Shown here in pieces: positions 16,119-25,318 of a stretch of DNA of 64,000 nt. Under the pieces are notes generated by a model. The model saw nothing but the letters and a program-made list of their open reading frames with translations, ran no database searches and was not told the origin of the DNA. Location: contig NZ_VNIB01000014.1 of assembly GCF_008124615.1 (NCBI RefSeq), positions 41,074-105,073 of the forward strand, written 5' to 3'. Within the stretch, counting starts at the first letter, position 1. Every line of letters begins with the position of its first letter. Source of the DNA: Geothermobacter ehrlichii (GTDB taxonomy: Bacteria; Desulfobacterota; Desulfuromonadia; Desulfuromonadales; Geothermobacteraceae). Both the position numbers and the translations under genes were made by a program.

Positions 16119-17042
16119 CTACTGGCCGTAAATGTCGGCTCCGCGAACCCGGCTGCGTTTCAGGTCGTAGCGGAACCAGGCCTTGACAGTCAGGCGCTTT
16201 CCCGGATAGACGCTCGGCAGCGGCCCGTAGGGAGCCCCCTTGCGCACCGCCGCCAGGGCGGCCCGATCGAGGGCACGGGTCCCCGAAGAACGCAACAATT
16301 CGACTTTTACCACCTCTCCCTGGCGGTCGAAGGTCATGCGCAACAGGCAGCGCCCTTCACGCCCCTGGCGTACGGCGCTCGACGGGTAGTTCCAGACATT
16401 GTAGATGTTGTCCCGCAACCGCTGAAAGAAGGAGAAGAGCAGATCCTGCTCGGTGTCGAGCCAGACCTCGTCCCCCACGGCCACATCGGAGCGCTCCTTG
16501 CGCCGCCACTCACTGTCGAGACGGGCAACCGTCGCGTCCGGCAGCTGAAGCAGGGACTCGACGTCGGGCAACGGCCGCGCCTGGTCGCCGGTTTTGGTCC
16601 GCTGCTCCTTTTCGGCCGGCACAACCGGCGCAGGGGCCTTCGGCACCTTGACCGTAGAGGAGACGGTGGGGCTTTGCGCGGCGGGCTTTCCCTTTCTAGG
16701 CTGCGGGGCGACCATTTTCGGCCGGGGCCTGGCGGCCGGCGGCGCCGGTGCATCCGGTCGTCGGTCCTCGGGACTGTCACCACGTGGTGCGGTTTCCCGT
16801 TCGACCACCTGGTTGCGCGCCGCCAGGCGCTTTGCCGGCTTTTTGCGCGGCCTGTCGAGCTCGGGTCGCACGGGCAGGTCGAGTTCGCGCGGCAACATAC
16901 GGACCACGATCCGCTCCGGAACCCTCACCTTGGGCGCGAAGGGGTCGAGATTCCTGGTCAGGTAGAGAAAAACCAGGTGGAGCAAAAGGGAGAGAAGCAG
17001 GGCTCCCCAGAGCAGATTCTGTTGGCTTCGGTTCCGGTTCAT
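16119..17042 (-). CDS. TonB-like protein (energy transducer C-terminal domain)
   Basis: 307 residues from ATG 17042 (MNRNRSQQNLLWG). One N-terminal membrane helix (WGALLLSLLLHLVFLYL, with the His expected in TonB anchors) is followed by a Pro/Arg/Lys-rich periplasmic linker and a TonB C-terminal domain with YPSSAVRQGREGRCLLRMTF and LDRAALAAVRKGAPYGPLP. It would couple the proton-motive force to outer-membrane receptors through ExbB/ExbD. Neither partner nor a receptor is in the window. A longer TTG start at 17063 is possible but has no properly spaced ribosome-binding site. Confidence 0.85.
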   Translation of the reverse strand: MNRNRSQQNLLWGALLLSLLLHLVFLYLTRNLDPFAPKVRVPERIVVRMLPRELDLPVRPELDRPRKKPAKRLAARNQVVERETAPRGDSPEDRRPDAPAPPAARPRPKMVAPQPRKGKPAAQSPTVSSTVKVPKAPAPVVPAEKEQRTKTGDQARPLPDVESLLQLPDATVARLDSEWRRKERSDVAVGDEVWLDTEQDLLFSFFQRLRDNIYNVWNYPSSAVRQGREGRCLLRMTFDRQGEVVKVELLRSSGTRALDRAALAAVRKGAPYGPLPSVYPGKRLTVKAWFRYDLKRSRVRGADIYGQ

Positions 17043-17204
17043 GCACGATATCCAGGCGGGCAAATCCCACCGGAATTATAACCGAAGCGTTCGAAAAAAG
17101 GGTGATTTTTGCCGTGGCGGAAACAGATTTCCGCCACGGCATGTTCAACCGGCCGACAGTTTACCGAATCTTGTCAGCTCAGTCAGAAAAAGGAGGTACG
17201 TGTC

Positions 17205-18206
17205 ATGCATTTGGTGGAGAGAATCAAGAACAAGGCCCGAGAGAACGTGCAGACGGTGGTCCTGCCCGAGGGCTATGACGACCGGATGATCGAGGCCGCC
17301 GGCCGCATCGTAGGCGATGGACTGGCCAGGGTCATCCTGCTGGGCAGGCCGGAAGCGCTGCAGACCAGGGCGACGGAACTCGGCGCCTCCCTGGAAGGCG
17401 TCACCCTGGTCGATCCCGCCACTTCCGACAAACTGGACGCCTATGTCGCCGAGCTGGTCCGTCTGCGCGAAAAGAAGGGGATGACCGCCGAACAGGCCCG
17501 GCAGACCCTGACCGCCGAAGACAACCTCTTCTTCGGCGCCATGATGGTCCGCCAGGGCGACGCCGGCGGCATGGTCGCCGGCGCCTACAACACCACCGGC
17601 GACGTGCTGCGGGCGGCCTTTCAGGTCATCGGCACCGCCGCCGGCATCAAGACCGTCTCCTCGGTCTTTCTGATGGTGACCAAAACCCCCGAGTTCGGAG
17701 AAAACGGCACCATCTGCTTCGCCGACTGCGCCGTCAACCCCAATCCCGACGCCCAGGCGCTGGCGGAAATCGCCGTATCCACTGCCGCCAGTTGCAAGAG
17801 TTTTCTCGGCGTCGAGGCCCGCGTCGCCATGCTCTCCTTCTCGACCAAGGGCAGCGCCAGACATCCCGACTGCGACAAGGTGCTCAAGGCGCTGGAAATC
17901 GCCAGAGAGATGGCGCCCGAGCTGCAGATCGACGGCGAGCTGCAGGCCGATGCGGCGCTGGTGCCCAGGGTCGGCGCCAAGAAGGCCCCTGAATCGACGG
18001 TGGCCGGCAAGGCCAACGTGCTGGTCTTTCCCGACCTCGACGCCGGCAACATCGGCTACAAGCTGGTCGAGCGACTGGCCGGCGCCGAAGCGGTCGGACC
18101 GATCATCCAGGGGCTGGCCAAGCCGGTCAACGACCTTTCCCGTGGCTGCAGCGTCGACGACATCGTTTCCGTCGCCGCCATCACCGCCGTGCAGGCGCAG
18201 GCCTAG
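17205..18206 (+). CDS. pta: Phosphate acetyltransferase
   Basis: 333 residues, the short Pta form without the N-terminal regulatory domain. Transfers acetyl between CoA and phosphate. Characteristic segments: DEV-less N-terminus [54 protein letters not shown] and [28 protein letters not shown] lies 8-9 bp before ATG 17205 ([14 protein letters not shown]), which decides the start. It pairs functionally with ackA and ends at a strong terminator. Confidence 0.97.
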   Translation: MHLVERIKNKARENVQTVVLPEGYDDRMIEAAGRIVGDGLARVILLGRPEALQTRATELGASLEGVTLVDPATSDKLDAYVAELVRLREKKGMTAEQARQTLTAEDNLFFGAMMVRQGDAGGMVAGAYNTTGDVLRAAFQVIGTAAGIKTVSSVFLMVTKTPEFGENGTICFADCAVNPNPDAQALAEIAVSTAASCKSFLGVEARVAMLSFSTKGSARHPDCDKVLKALEIAREMAPELQIDGELQADAALVPRVGAKKAPESTVAGKANVLVFPDLDAGNIGYKLVERLAGAEAVGPIIQGLAKPVNDLSRGCSVDDIVSVAAITAVQAQA

Positions 18207-18232
18207 CACCCTCATAGATCCAGGTGTTCCAG

Positions 18233-18274
18233 CAACAAGGGCCGGTGGGTTGTCCCACCGGCCCTTGTTGTTTG
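18233..18274 (+). terminator. Rho-independent terminator after pta
   Basis: A perfect 17-bp stem (CAACAAGGGCCGGTGGG with CCCACCGGCCCTTGTTG, 18233-18270) with a 4-nt loop is followed by TTTGT. The A/T-rich foot means it can also serve the convergent gcv operon. Confidence 0.88.
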
Positions 18275-18318
18275 TATCCTGCGCTCAGTACCGCAAAACA
18301 GCCTTTACCCTGCCTCCT

Positions 18319-19785
18319 CTATTCCGACGGTCCCCAACACAGGCACGGCTGGCGAGCCGCCCGCGTCTCGTCGAGACGCCCGGTCCGGGTGCAGCGCGGC
18401 GCCTCGTGCAGCAGGTCGGGGTTTTCCTCCGACTCGCGGGCGATGGCCAGCATGGCGTCGCAGAATTCGTCGAGCACCTGCTTGCTTTCGGTTTCGGTCG
18501 GCTCGATCATGATGGCGCCGTGCACCACCAGCGGAAAATAGATGGTCGGCGGGTGGTAGCCGTAGTCGATCAGCCGCTTGGCCAGATCGAGGGTGTGGCA
18601 GTCGCCGCCGAGCTGACGGTCGGAAAAGACCACCTCGTGCAGCGAGCGCTGCCTGTACGGAAGGTGGAAGGTCTCCTCCAGCCGGGCGCGGATATAGTTG
18701 GCGTTGAGCACCGCCAGTTCGCTGACCCGTTTCAGGCCGTCGCCGCCCATGCTGCGCAGATAGGCCCAGGCACGGATCATTACCCCGAAATTGCCATTGA
18801 AGGAACGCAGCCGGCCGATCGATTGCGGCCGGTCGGCGTCGAGGCGGTAGCCCTCGTCGGTCTTCACCACCACCGGCGCCGGCAGAAACGGCTCCAGACA
18901 CTTGGCCACACCGACGGCGCCGGCGCCTGGCCCGCCGCCGCCATGGGGCGTGGAAAAGGTCTTGTGCAGGTTGAAGTGCATGACATCGATGCCCATGTCA
19001 CCGGGCCGGGCGATGCCCATCAGGGCGTTGAGGTTGGCGCCGTCGCAGTAGACCAGGCCGCCACCCTGGTGAACGATGTCGCAGATTTCGCGGATGTGGG
19101 TTTCGAACAGCCCCAGGGTGTTGGGGTTGGTCACCATCAGGCCGGCGACGCTGTCATCCATGTGCTCGCGCACCACCTCCGGCGTCAGCACGCCCCGGTC
19201 GCTGCTGGCGATGGGCACCACCTCGAAACCGCAGAGGGCGGCGGTGGCCGGATTGGTGCCGTGGGCGGTATCGGGAATCAGCACCCTGGTGCGTCCGCCG
19301 CCGCGGGATTCGTGCCAGGCCCGGATCATCAGCATCCCGGCCAGCTCGCCGTGGGCGCCGGCCGCCGGTTGCAGGGTGACGGCGGAAAATCCGGAAACCT
19401 CGGCCAGCCCCTGCTGCAGCTGGTACATCAGCTCCAGCGCCCCCTGGCTGAGGTGGTCGGGCGTCATCGGGTGCAGGTCGGCCAGTCCCGGACGCCGGCA
19501 GGCCACCTCGTTGACCTTGGGGTTGTACTTCATGGTGCAGCTGCCCAAAGGATAGAAGCCGGAATCGACGCCGTAGTTCCAGGTCGACAGCCGGGTGAAG
19601 TGGCGCACCACGTCGACCTCGGACAGCTCGGGAAAACCCTCCACCTCGTCGCGGACCAGACCGTCGGGCAGACTGGCCGGCGGCACGTCGAGCTCCGGCA
19701 AGCTGTAGCCCCGACGTCCGGGAGTGGAAACTTCGAAGATCAGGTTCTCGTTGAGAACCAGGCCGCGGGTTCCGACGCGACTCAT
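18319..19785 (-). CDS. gcvPB: Glycine dehydrogenase (decarboxylating), subunit 2
   Basis: 488 residues. Catalytic half of the two-subunit P-protein, which decarboxylates glycine and passes aminomethyl to the lipoyl group of GcvH. The PLP lysine lies in NLHKTFSTPHGGGGPG, and TAHGTNPATAALCGFEVV and LGSCTMKYNPKVNE are conserved. ATG 19785 overlaps the gcvPA stop by 4 bp (translational coupling). The tail (LDETRAARQPCLCWGPSE) is unusual for the family. It is the last gene of the one-carbon operon. Confidence 0.97.
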   Translation of the reverse strand: MSRVGTRGLVLNENLIFEVSTPGRRGYSLPELDVPPASLPDGLVRDEVEGFPELSEVDVVRHFTRLSTWNYGVDSGFYPLGSCTMKYNPKVNEVACRRPGLADLHPMTPDHLSQGALELMYQLQQGLAEVSGFSAVTLQPAAGAHGELAGMLMIRAWHESRGGGRTRVLIPDTAHGTNPATAALCGFEVVPIASSDRGVLTPEVVREHMDDSVAGLMVTNPNTLGLFETHIREICDIVHQGGGLVYCDGANLNALMGIARPGDMGIDVMHFNLHKTFSTPHGGGGPGAGAVGVAKCLEPFLPAPVVVKTDEGYRLDADRPQSIGRLRSFNGNFGVMIRAWAYLRSMGGDGLKRVSELAVLNANYIRARLEETFHLPYRQRSLHEVVFSDRQLGGDCHTLDLAKRLIDYGYHPPTIYFPLVVHGAIMIEPTETESKQVLDEFCDAMLAIARESEENPDLLHEAPRCTRTGRLDETRAARQPCLCWGPSE

Positions 19786-21131
19786 GCCGTACCTCCTTTC
19801 AGCCCGGCTACCAGCCGGTCGATATCCTCCCGCCGGTTCTGCTCGGTGACACAGATCAGCAGCCGGTTGCTCATGGCAGGATCGAACCGCCCCAGATCGA
19901 CACCGCCGAGAATGCCCTCACGCTCCAGACGCGCCAGCAGTTCGGCCGCCGGCATCGGACATTCGACCACGAACTCGTTGAAGATCGGCGCCGAATGCGG
20001 CAGGTTGAAACCGGGCAGCTCGGCGATCCGCTCGCGGGCGTAGGCGGCCTTGGCCAGGTTGTGCTCGGCCACCTCCCGAATCCCCTGCTTGCCCATCAGC
20101 GACAGGTAGATGGTCACCATCAGGGCGCACAGTCCCTGGTTGGAACAGATGTTGGACGTCGCCTTCTCCCGCCGGATATGCTGCTCGCGGGTCGACAGGG
20201 TCAGCACGAAGCCACGCTGTCCCCGGTTGTCGACGGTCTCGCCGACCAGCCGTCCGGGCAGCGAGCGGACCGCTTTCTTGCGGGCGGCGAAAAAGCCGAC
20301 GCCGGGTCCGCCGTAGGAGACCGGCAGACCGAAGCTCTGTCCCTCGCCGACGGCGATGTCGGCGCCGCATTCCCCGGGCGACTTGAGCAGGCCGAGAGCA
20401 ATGCCCTCGGCGGTGGCGGAGACCAGCATGGCCTTGCGGGCGTGAACCGGTCCGGCCATCGCCGCCAGCGGCTCGATGACGCCGTAGAAGTTGGGATAGC
20501 CGACGATGACCGCCGCGGTGCGGTCGTCGAGGGCGTCATCAAGCGCCTGCAGATCGGTCTGGCCGCTTGAGTCCAGCGGCAGCCCGACCAGCTCTAGACC
20601 GAGATAGCGACAGTAGGCGGCAACGGTCTGCCGGTATTCGGGATGCAGGCCGTCGGAGATCAGCAGCCGCTTGCGCCGGGTCGCCCGCACCGCCATCAGA
20701 GCGGCCTCGGCGGTGGCGGATGCGCCGTCGTACATGGAGGCGTTGGCGACCTCCATGCCCGTCAGCTGGCAGACGAGGGTCTGGTACTCGAAGATCGCCT
20801 GCAGGGTCCCCTGGCTTATTTCCGGCTGGTAGGGGGTGTAGGCGGTGTAGAATTCACTGCGCGAGGCCAGGTGATCGACCACCGCCGGAATGAAATGATT
20901 GTAGGCACCGGCGCCGAGAAACGACGTCCAGCAGTTCAGCGAAGCGTTCTGCATCGCCAGCCGGTCGAGCTCCCGCATCAGTTCGGCCTCGGAAAGGGCC
21001 GGCGGCAGATCGAGCGGTCGATCGAGCCTGATCGCTTCGGGGACCTCGACGAAGAGATCCTCGACACTCTCGACGCCGATGGTCGCCAGCATCTGCCTGA
21101 CATCTTCATCGGTATGCGGTAGGTAACGCAT
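19782..21131 (-). CDS. gcvPA: Glycine dehydrogenase (decarboxylating), subunit 1
   Basis: 449 residues from the second of two adjacent ATGs (21131, MRYLPHTDEDV), which has GGAGG at about 5 nt. It is the non-PLP half of the split P-protein. Conserved segments include FLGAGAYNHFIPAVVDHLASRSEFYTAYTPYQPE and SYGGPGVGFFA. Split gcvPA/gcvPB is usual in Gram-positives and in many delta-proteobacteria, whereas enterobacteria carry one fused gene. A perfect 17-bp stem-loop separates it from gcvH upstream. Confidence 0.97.
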   Translation of the reverse strand: MRYLPHTDEDVRQMLATIGVESVEDLFVEVPEAIRLDRPLDLPPALSEAELMRELDRLAMQNASLNCWTSFLGAGAYNHFIPAVVDHLASRSEFYTAYTPYQPEISQGTLQAIFEYQTLVCQLTGMEVANASMYDGASATAEAALMAVRATRRKRLLISDGLHPEYRQTVAAYCRYLGLELVGLPLDSSGQTDLQALDDALDDRTAAVIVGYPNFYGVIEPLAAMAGPVHARKAMLVSATAEGIALGLLKSPGECGADIAVGEGQSFGLPVSYGGPGVGFFAARKKAVRSLPGRLVGETVDNRGQRGFVLTLSTREQHIRREKATSNICSNQGLCALMVTIYLSLMGKQGIREVAEHNLAKAAYARERIAELPGFNLPHSAPIFNEFVVECPMPAAELLARLEREGILGGVDLGRFDPAMSNRLLICVTEQNRREDIDRLVAGLKGGTA

Positions 21132-21163
21132 CATAACCTCCGGAAATCTGGTCCTCAACAGGC

Positions 21164-21201
21164 GCAGGCCATGGCCGGAAAGGCTTCCGGCCATGGCCTG
21201 C
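21164..21201. repeat. Perfect 17-bp stem-loop between gcvH and gcvPA
   Basis: GCAGGCCATGGCCGGAA and TTCCGGCCATGGCCTGC are exact complements with the loop AGGC. It lies inside the operon, about 33 bp upstream of gcvPA on the minus strand, without a T-run. It may set the gcvT/H to gcvP expression ratio by processing or partial termination. Confidence 0.75.
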
Positions 21202-21302
21202 GGAGATCGGACAACAACAAGATGGCCCCGTCAATCCGGCCCAAACCCGCGCCGACCCGAAAGACGCCGGCGGCGAATCGACCGACGGGCACAAGCGCCG
21301 GC

Positions 21303-21689
21303 TCAGGCCTCTTCCTCTGTCAGGGCCTCGTAGGCGTCGGCCTCGAGCAGGTTGTCGAGCTCCGAGGGATCGGAGAGGCGGATCTTGATCATCCAGCCGT
21401 CCTCGTAGGGCGAAGTGTTGACCAGCTCCGGGGTGTCGGGCAGCTCTTCGTTGACCTCGACCACTTCGCCGCTGACCGGTGCGTAGATGTCGGAAACCGC
21501 CTTCACCGACTCGACAACGCCGAAAGGCTTGCCCGCATCGACCTGGGCGCCGACCTCGGGCAGTTCGACAAAGACCACGTCCCCCAGGGCGTCCTGGGCG
21601 AAATCGGTGATGCCGACGGTCACGATGTCGTCCTCCACCAGAACCCACTCATGCTCTTCGGTATACTTCAGCTCTTCCGGGAATTCCAT
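21303..21689 (-). CDS. gcvH: Glycine cleavage system H protein
   Basis: 128 residues. Lipoyl carrier that shuttles the aminomethyl group between the P-, T- and L-proteins. The lipoylation site is the Lys in [42 protein letters not shown] and [14 protein letters not shown] are family hallmarks. It lies 52 bp after gcvT and 171 bp before gcvPA. No lipoamide dehydrogenase or lipoate ligase gene is nearby. Confidence 0.97.
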   Translation of the reverse strand: MEFPEELKYTEEHEWVLVEDDIVTVGITDFAQDALGDVVFVELPEVGAQVDAGKPFGVVESVKAVSDIYAPVSGEVVEVNEELPDTPELVNTSPYEDGWMIKIRLSDPSELDNLLEADAYEALTEEEA

Positions 21690-21740
21690 GCCAGCTCTCC
21701 TTGTCTAGACTCGCGAGTACTGAAAAACAGGGGCTCCATT

Positions 21741-22841
21741 TCAGGAGCGCCTGTTCTTGATGAACGGGGTTTTGGCCACCCGGCAACCGACCTTGCGGCT
21801 GCGGATGCCGATCTGCAGTTCCTTGCCGACGCTGCTGCACTCCGGCCGAACCAGCGCCAGGGCGATGCCTACCTTGAGGGACGGCGACATGGTGCCGCTG
21901 GTCACCACGCCGACCTGTTCGTCGCCGTCGTAGACCGGGTAGTCCTGGCGGGGGATGCCGGGATCGGTCATCACCAGGCCGACCAGCCGGCGGGGAATCC
22001 CCTCCCCTTTCTGCCTGAGCAAAGCTTCCCGGCCGATGAACGACGGCTTGTCGAGCTTGGTGATCCAGCCCAGGCCGGCCTCGAGCGGCGAAATCTCGGC
22101 CGAAATTTCATGGCCGTACAGGGCGTATTTCATCTCCAGCCGCAGGGTGTCGCGGGCCCCGAGCCCGCAGGGCTTCATGCCGTCCGCCTCGCCGGCGGCC
22201 ATCAGGGCCTCCCAGATCGATTCGGCCGCCTCGCTGGCGAAGTAGAGCTCGAATCCGTCCTCCCCGGTGTAGCCGGTGCGGCTGATGATGGCCGGAACAC
22301 CCGCCACCTGTCCCTCGGCGAAATGATAATACTTTATCGACGGCAGCTCACAACGGGTCAGCCGGGAAAGAATCGCCTCGGCCTTCGGTCCCTGCAGGGC
22401 GAGCTGGGCGTAATCGTCGCTCAGGTTGCGCAGCTCGACGTCGGCAAAGTCGCCCTCATCCAGCACCTGCTGCATCCAGGCGAAATCCTTGTCGGTATTG
22501 GCGGCATTGACACAGAAAAGAAAGCGGTCTGCCGCGAAGCGGTAGAGGGTGACATCGTCGACCACGCCGCCGTGCGGATAACAGATGGCCGAATACTGCA
22601 CCTGCCCGTCGACCAGCCTGGAAGCGTCGTTGACGGTCAGCTGCTGGATGTAGTCCAGGGCGCCGGCGCCGCGAACCTCGATTTCTCCCATGTGCGAGAC
22701 ATCGAACAGGCCTGCCGCCGAGCGGGTGGCGAGATGTTCATCGATGACGCCGGTGTACTGCACCGGCATCTCCCAGCCGCCGAAGTCGACCATGCGGGCG
22801 CCGAGTTCGCGGTGGATTCGGTTCAGGGGGGTCTTCTTCAT
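21741..22841 (-). CDS. gcvT: Aminomethyltransferase (glycine cleavage T protein)
   Basis: 366 residues from ATG 22841 (MKKTPLNRIHRELGARMVDF), preceded by GAAGGAGAG. Transfers the methylene group from lipoyl-bound aminomethyl to tetrahydrofolate, releasing ammonia. Conserved: GGWEMPVQYTGVIDEH, DVSHMGEIEVRG, SRTGYTGEDGFELY and LGARDTLRLEM. It starts 70 bp after metF, and I see no glycine riboswitch in that gap, so its control likely comes from upstream. Confidence 0.97.
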   Translation of the reverse strand: MKKTPLNRIHRELGARMVDFGGWEMPVQYTGVIDEHLATRSAAGLFDVSHMGEIEVRGAGALDYIQQLTVNDASRLVDGQVQYSAICYPHGGVVDDVTLYRFAADRFLFCVNAANTDKDFAWMQQVLDEGDFADVELRNLSDDYAQLALQGPKAEAILSRLTRCELPSIKYYHFAEGQVAGVPAIISRTGYTGEDGFELYFASEAAESIWEALMAAGEADGMKPCGLGARDTLRLEMKYALYGHEISAEISPLEAGLGWITKLDKPSFIGREALLRQKGEGIPRRLVGLVMTDPGIPRQDYPVYDGDEQVGVVTSGTMSPSLKVGIALALVRPECSSVGKELQIGIRSRKVGCRVAKTPFIKNRRS

Positions 22842-22910
22842 GGGTCTCTCCTTCGCCAATGAAGCCAATTATGGACAACGAAAAAAGAATTGCAAAGATT
22901 TTTCGCCGGG

Positions 22911-23765
22911 TCAAAAAAGAATTTGCCGCATCAGATCCTCCCGCCCGAGCAGCATCAGGTGAACCCCCTGGCAGTGCTCGCGCGCCACACCGACCATGTC
23001 GCGGGCGATGGCGACCCCCTCGGCCAGGGGATCAGCCGCCCGGTCGAGCAGCTCGACCAGCCGTTCCGGGACTCTGACGCCGGGGATGCAACGATTGAGA
23101 AAACGCGCCATGGAGGCGCTTTTGAGCAGCAGCACGCCAAGAATGACCGGCACGCCGAGTGGACGGACCAGGGTCATGAAATCCGCCACCGCGTCGGAAT
23201 CGAACACGGCCTGGCTCTGAAAGAAACGGGCGCCGGCCTCGGCCTTCTTCACCACCTTCTGGTAGACGAGTTCGAGGGGACGGGTTGCCGGCGCAACGGC
23301 GGCGCCGGTGAAGAAACGGGGCGCCGACGACAGCGGCCGGCCGGCCATGTCGCTGCCGGCGTTGAGCTGCCGCACCGCCTGCAACAGCTGGACGGAATCG
23401 AGATCGAAAACCGGGCGGGCGTCGGGATGGTCGCCGAAGCGGGCATGATCGCCGGAGAGGAGCAGCAGGTTCTCCACCCCGAGGGCGGCGGCGCCGAGAA
23501 GATCGGACTGCAGAGCTATCCGGTTGCGATCGCGGCAGGTCAGCTGCAGAACCGGTTCGACCCCGCGCCGCACCATGAGCCCGGCCAGCGCCATTCCGGA
23601 CATGCGCATGTTGGCCCCCTGGTTGTCGGTGACATTGATCGCCGTCACCCCGGTCTGAGCAGCGGCGAGGTCGAGTTCCCTTCCGGGATCGGCCCCCTTG
23701 GGAGGAGCGACCTCGGCGGTGACCACGAAATCGCCCGTCCGCAGGCTGTCAGCGAGGCGCGACAT
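22911..23765 (-). CDS. metF: Methylenetetrahydrofolate reductase, MetF-type flavoprotein
   Basis: 284 residues, a single TIM-barrel domain. Reduces 5,10-methylene-THF to 5-methyl-THF with FAD. Visible: FVVTAEVAPPKGADPGRELD, INVTDNQGANMRMS, the dinucleotide/folate-side motif LLLLSGDHARFGDHPDA, and FFQSQAVFDSDAVADFM. It begins 17 bp inside the metV end. In this layout MetF works with the MetV Fe-S/zinc protein, as in the acetogen-type MetFV complex, where ferredoxin or another donor can supply electrons. Confidence 0.93.
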   Translation of the reverse strand: MSRLADSLRTGDFVVTAEVAPPKGADPGRELDLAAAQTGVTAINVTDNQGANMRMSGMALAGLMVRRGVEPVLQLTCRDRNRIALQSDLLGAAALGVENLLLLSGDHARFGDHPDARPVFDLDSVQLLQAVRQLNAGSDMAGRPLSSAPRFFTGAAVAPATRPLELVYQKVVKKAEAGARFFQSQAVFDSDAVADFMTLVRPLGVPVILGVLLLKSASMARFLNRCIPGVRVPERLVELLDRAADPLAEGVAIARDMVGVAREHCQGVHLMLLGREDLMRQILF

Positions 23766-24423
23766 CGCCGTCCCGGTCCTTTCCGAGCCGGTGCCGGCCC
23801 GGCTTGCGCCGCCGGCTCCACTGCTTGGGCGGAACCAGTCGCCCGAAGACTCCCTGGCGATTCTGCCGCCTGAGCCGCTCGTAGATCAGGTGCCAGGCGC
23901 AGTCCTGCTCGCGATCGACTTCGCAGCGTCCCTCTTCCATGCCGCCGCAGGGACCGTTGAGCAGCCCCTTGCCGCAGGTGGTCACCGGGCAGATGCCGGC
24001 GGTTTCGTTGAGGATGCAGTCGCCGCAGAGCAAGCACTTCTCCTCGTAGCTGCCGATGCGGCGGATGTTGCCGAGAAAGAGGCTGTTCAACCCGCCGACG
24101 ACCCGCTTGTCGGTAGAGGCGGAAATCGACTGCACCCCGGCGCCGCAGGCCAGAACCAGCAGGGCGTCCGCCTCCTCGACGCCGCTGCGATGCAGCCGCA
24201 GGTCACGGCCGGCGCGCGGGATGTGGCAGGCCTCGTCGATGACGACGCTGCCGGTCACCTGCCGGCCGGTCTCCAACAGCCATTCCTGGGTTTCGAACAC
24301 CTGCTCCTCGCCGCCTGAACGGCAGGCGGTGGCGCAGGCCCCGCACCCGACCAGAAAGATCCTCCCGGCCCCTTCGAGGGAGCGGTCCAGGTCAGCCCGA
24401 CTTTTCGGCTCGGAAATGATCAA
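23749..24423 (-). CDS. metV: MetV, partner subunit of methylenetetrahydrofolate reductase
   Basis: 224 residues, rich in paired cysteines: GCGACATACRSGG near the N-terminus, KCLLCGDCIL, and ICPVTTCGKGLLNGPCGG with CEVDREQDC. This is the MTHFR C-terminal (MetV) family, known from Wood-Ljungdahl methyl-branch clusters, where it binds zinc or Fe-S and partners with MetF. It overlaps metF by 17 bp and follows folD by 10 bp, making a tight folD-metV-metF unit. The basic tail (KQWSRRRKPGRHRLGKDRD) is unusual. Confidence 0.9.
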   Translation of the reverse strand: MIISEPKSRADLDRSLEGAGRIFLVGCGACATACRSGGEEQVFETQEWLLETGRQVTGSVVIDEACHIPRAGRDLRLHRSGVEEADALLVLACGAGVQSISASTDKRVVGGLNSLFLGNIRRIGSYEEKCLLCGDCILNETAGICPVTTCGKGLLNGPCGGMEEGRCEVDREQDCAWHLIYERLRRQNRQGVFGRLVPPKQWSRRRKPGRHRLGKDRDGDVAPR

Positions 24424-24433
24424 GCGCCGCCCC

Positions 24434-25288
24434 TCAGGCTTCGCCGGCCCTCCGCCGGGCGCTTTCCAGGGTATTGTACAGCAGCATGGTGATAGTCATC
24501 GGACCAACGCCCCCCGGTACCGGGGTGATAGCCGAAGCCCGCTTGCTGGCGGCGGCGAATTCGACATCGCCGACCAGCTTCTTCTCCCCCACCCGGTTGA
24601 CGCCGACATCGATCACTACCGCACCTTCCTTGATCCATTCGCCGCGGATCAGCTCCGGCCGACCGACGGCGGCGATGAGCACATCCGCCCGGCCGACCAC
24701 CTCGGCCAGGTCCCGGGTGCGCGAATGGCAGAGGGTCACCGTGGCATGGCGGGCCAGACACATCAGGGCGACCGGCTTGCCGACGATGTTGGAGCGGCCG
24801 ACGACGACCACTTCCTTGCCGGTCAGGTCACAGTCGATCGCCTCGAGCATCTTCATCACTCCGTAGGGAGTACAGGGCTTGAAGAGGGGATTGCCGGTCG
24901 CCAGGCGCCCGACATTGTAGGGATGGAAGCCGTCGACATCCTTCTGGGGCGAAATCGCCTCGAGAATCTTGCTCTCGTCGATATGATCCGGCAGTGGCAG
25001 CTGCACCAGGATGCCGTCGATGCGCTCGTCCCGGTTGAGCCGGTCGATCAGCTCCAACAGGGTCTGTTCGCTGGTGTCGGCCGGCAGCTTGTACTCGTCC
25101 GAGTAGATGCCCGCCTCGGCGCAGGCCTTCTCCTTCATCGAGACATAGACCCGGCTCGCCGGGTCGTCGCCCACCAGAACCACCGCCAGTCCCGGTGTCA
25201 CCTTCTTCTGCCCGAGGCGCAAAACCTCCTGCCGGATCTCCTCGCGCAGACGCGCCGCAATCGCCTTGCCGTCGATAATTTCAGCCAC
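24434..25288 (-). CDS. folD: Bifunctional methylenetetrahydrofolate dehydrogenase/methenyltetrahydrofolate cyclohydrolase
   Basis: 284 residues. Interconverts 5,10-methylene-, methenyl- and 10-formyl-THF with NADP. Motifs: the active-site [24 protein letters not shown], the NADP-binding [16 protein letters not shown] and [15 protein letters not shown]. The GTG start at 25288 ([14 protein letters not shown]) has GGAGGAGG at 7 nt, which fixes it. A 162-bp inverted-repeat element begins only 31 bp upstream, so the promoter is either inside or beyond that element. Confidence 0.96.
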   Translation of the reverse strand: MAEIIDGKAIAARLREEIRQEVLRLGQKKVTPGLAVVLVGDDPASRVYVSMKEKACAEAGIYSDEYKLPADTSEQTLLELIDRLNRDERIDGILVQLPLPDHIDESKILEAISPQKDVDGFHPYNVGRLATGNPLFKPCTPYGVMKMLEAIDCDLTGKEVVVVGRSNIVGKPVALMCLARHATVTLCHSRTRDLAEVVGRADVLIAAVGRPELIRGEWIKEGAVVIDVGVNRVGEKKLVGDVEFAAASKRASAITPVPGGVGPMTITMLLYNTLESARRRAGEA

Positions 25289-25318
25289 GCTACAACCTCC
25301 TCCGTCGGTTTCAGAATC

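Noticed and set aside
17950..20043. A 697-codon plus-strand open frame
   Set aside because: It runs across the end of pta, a terminator and the antisense of gcvPB; composition is low in complexity and it ignores the terminator.
22842..22910. A glycine riboswitch upstream of gcvT
   Set aside because: The 70-bp gap after metF is too short and shows none of the conserved tandem-aptamer features.
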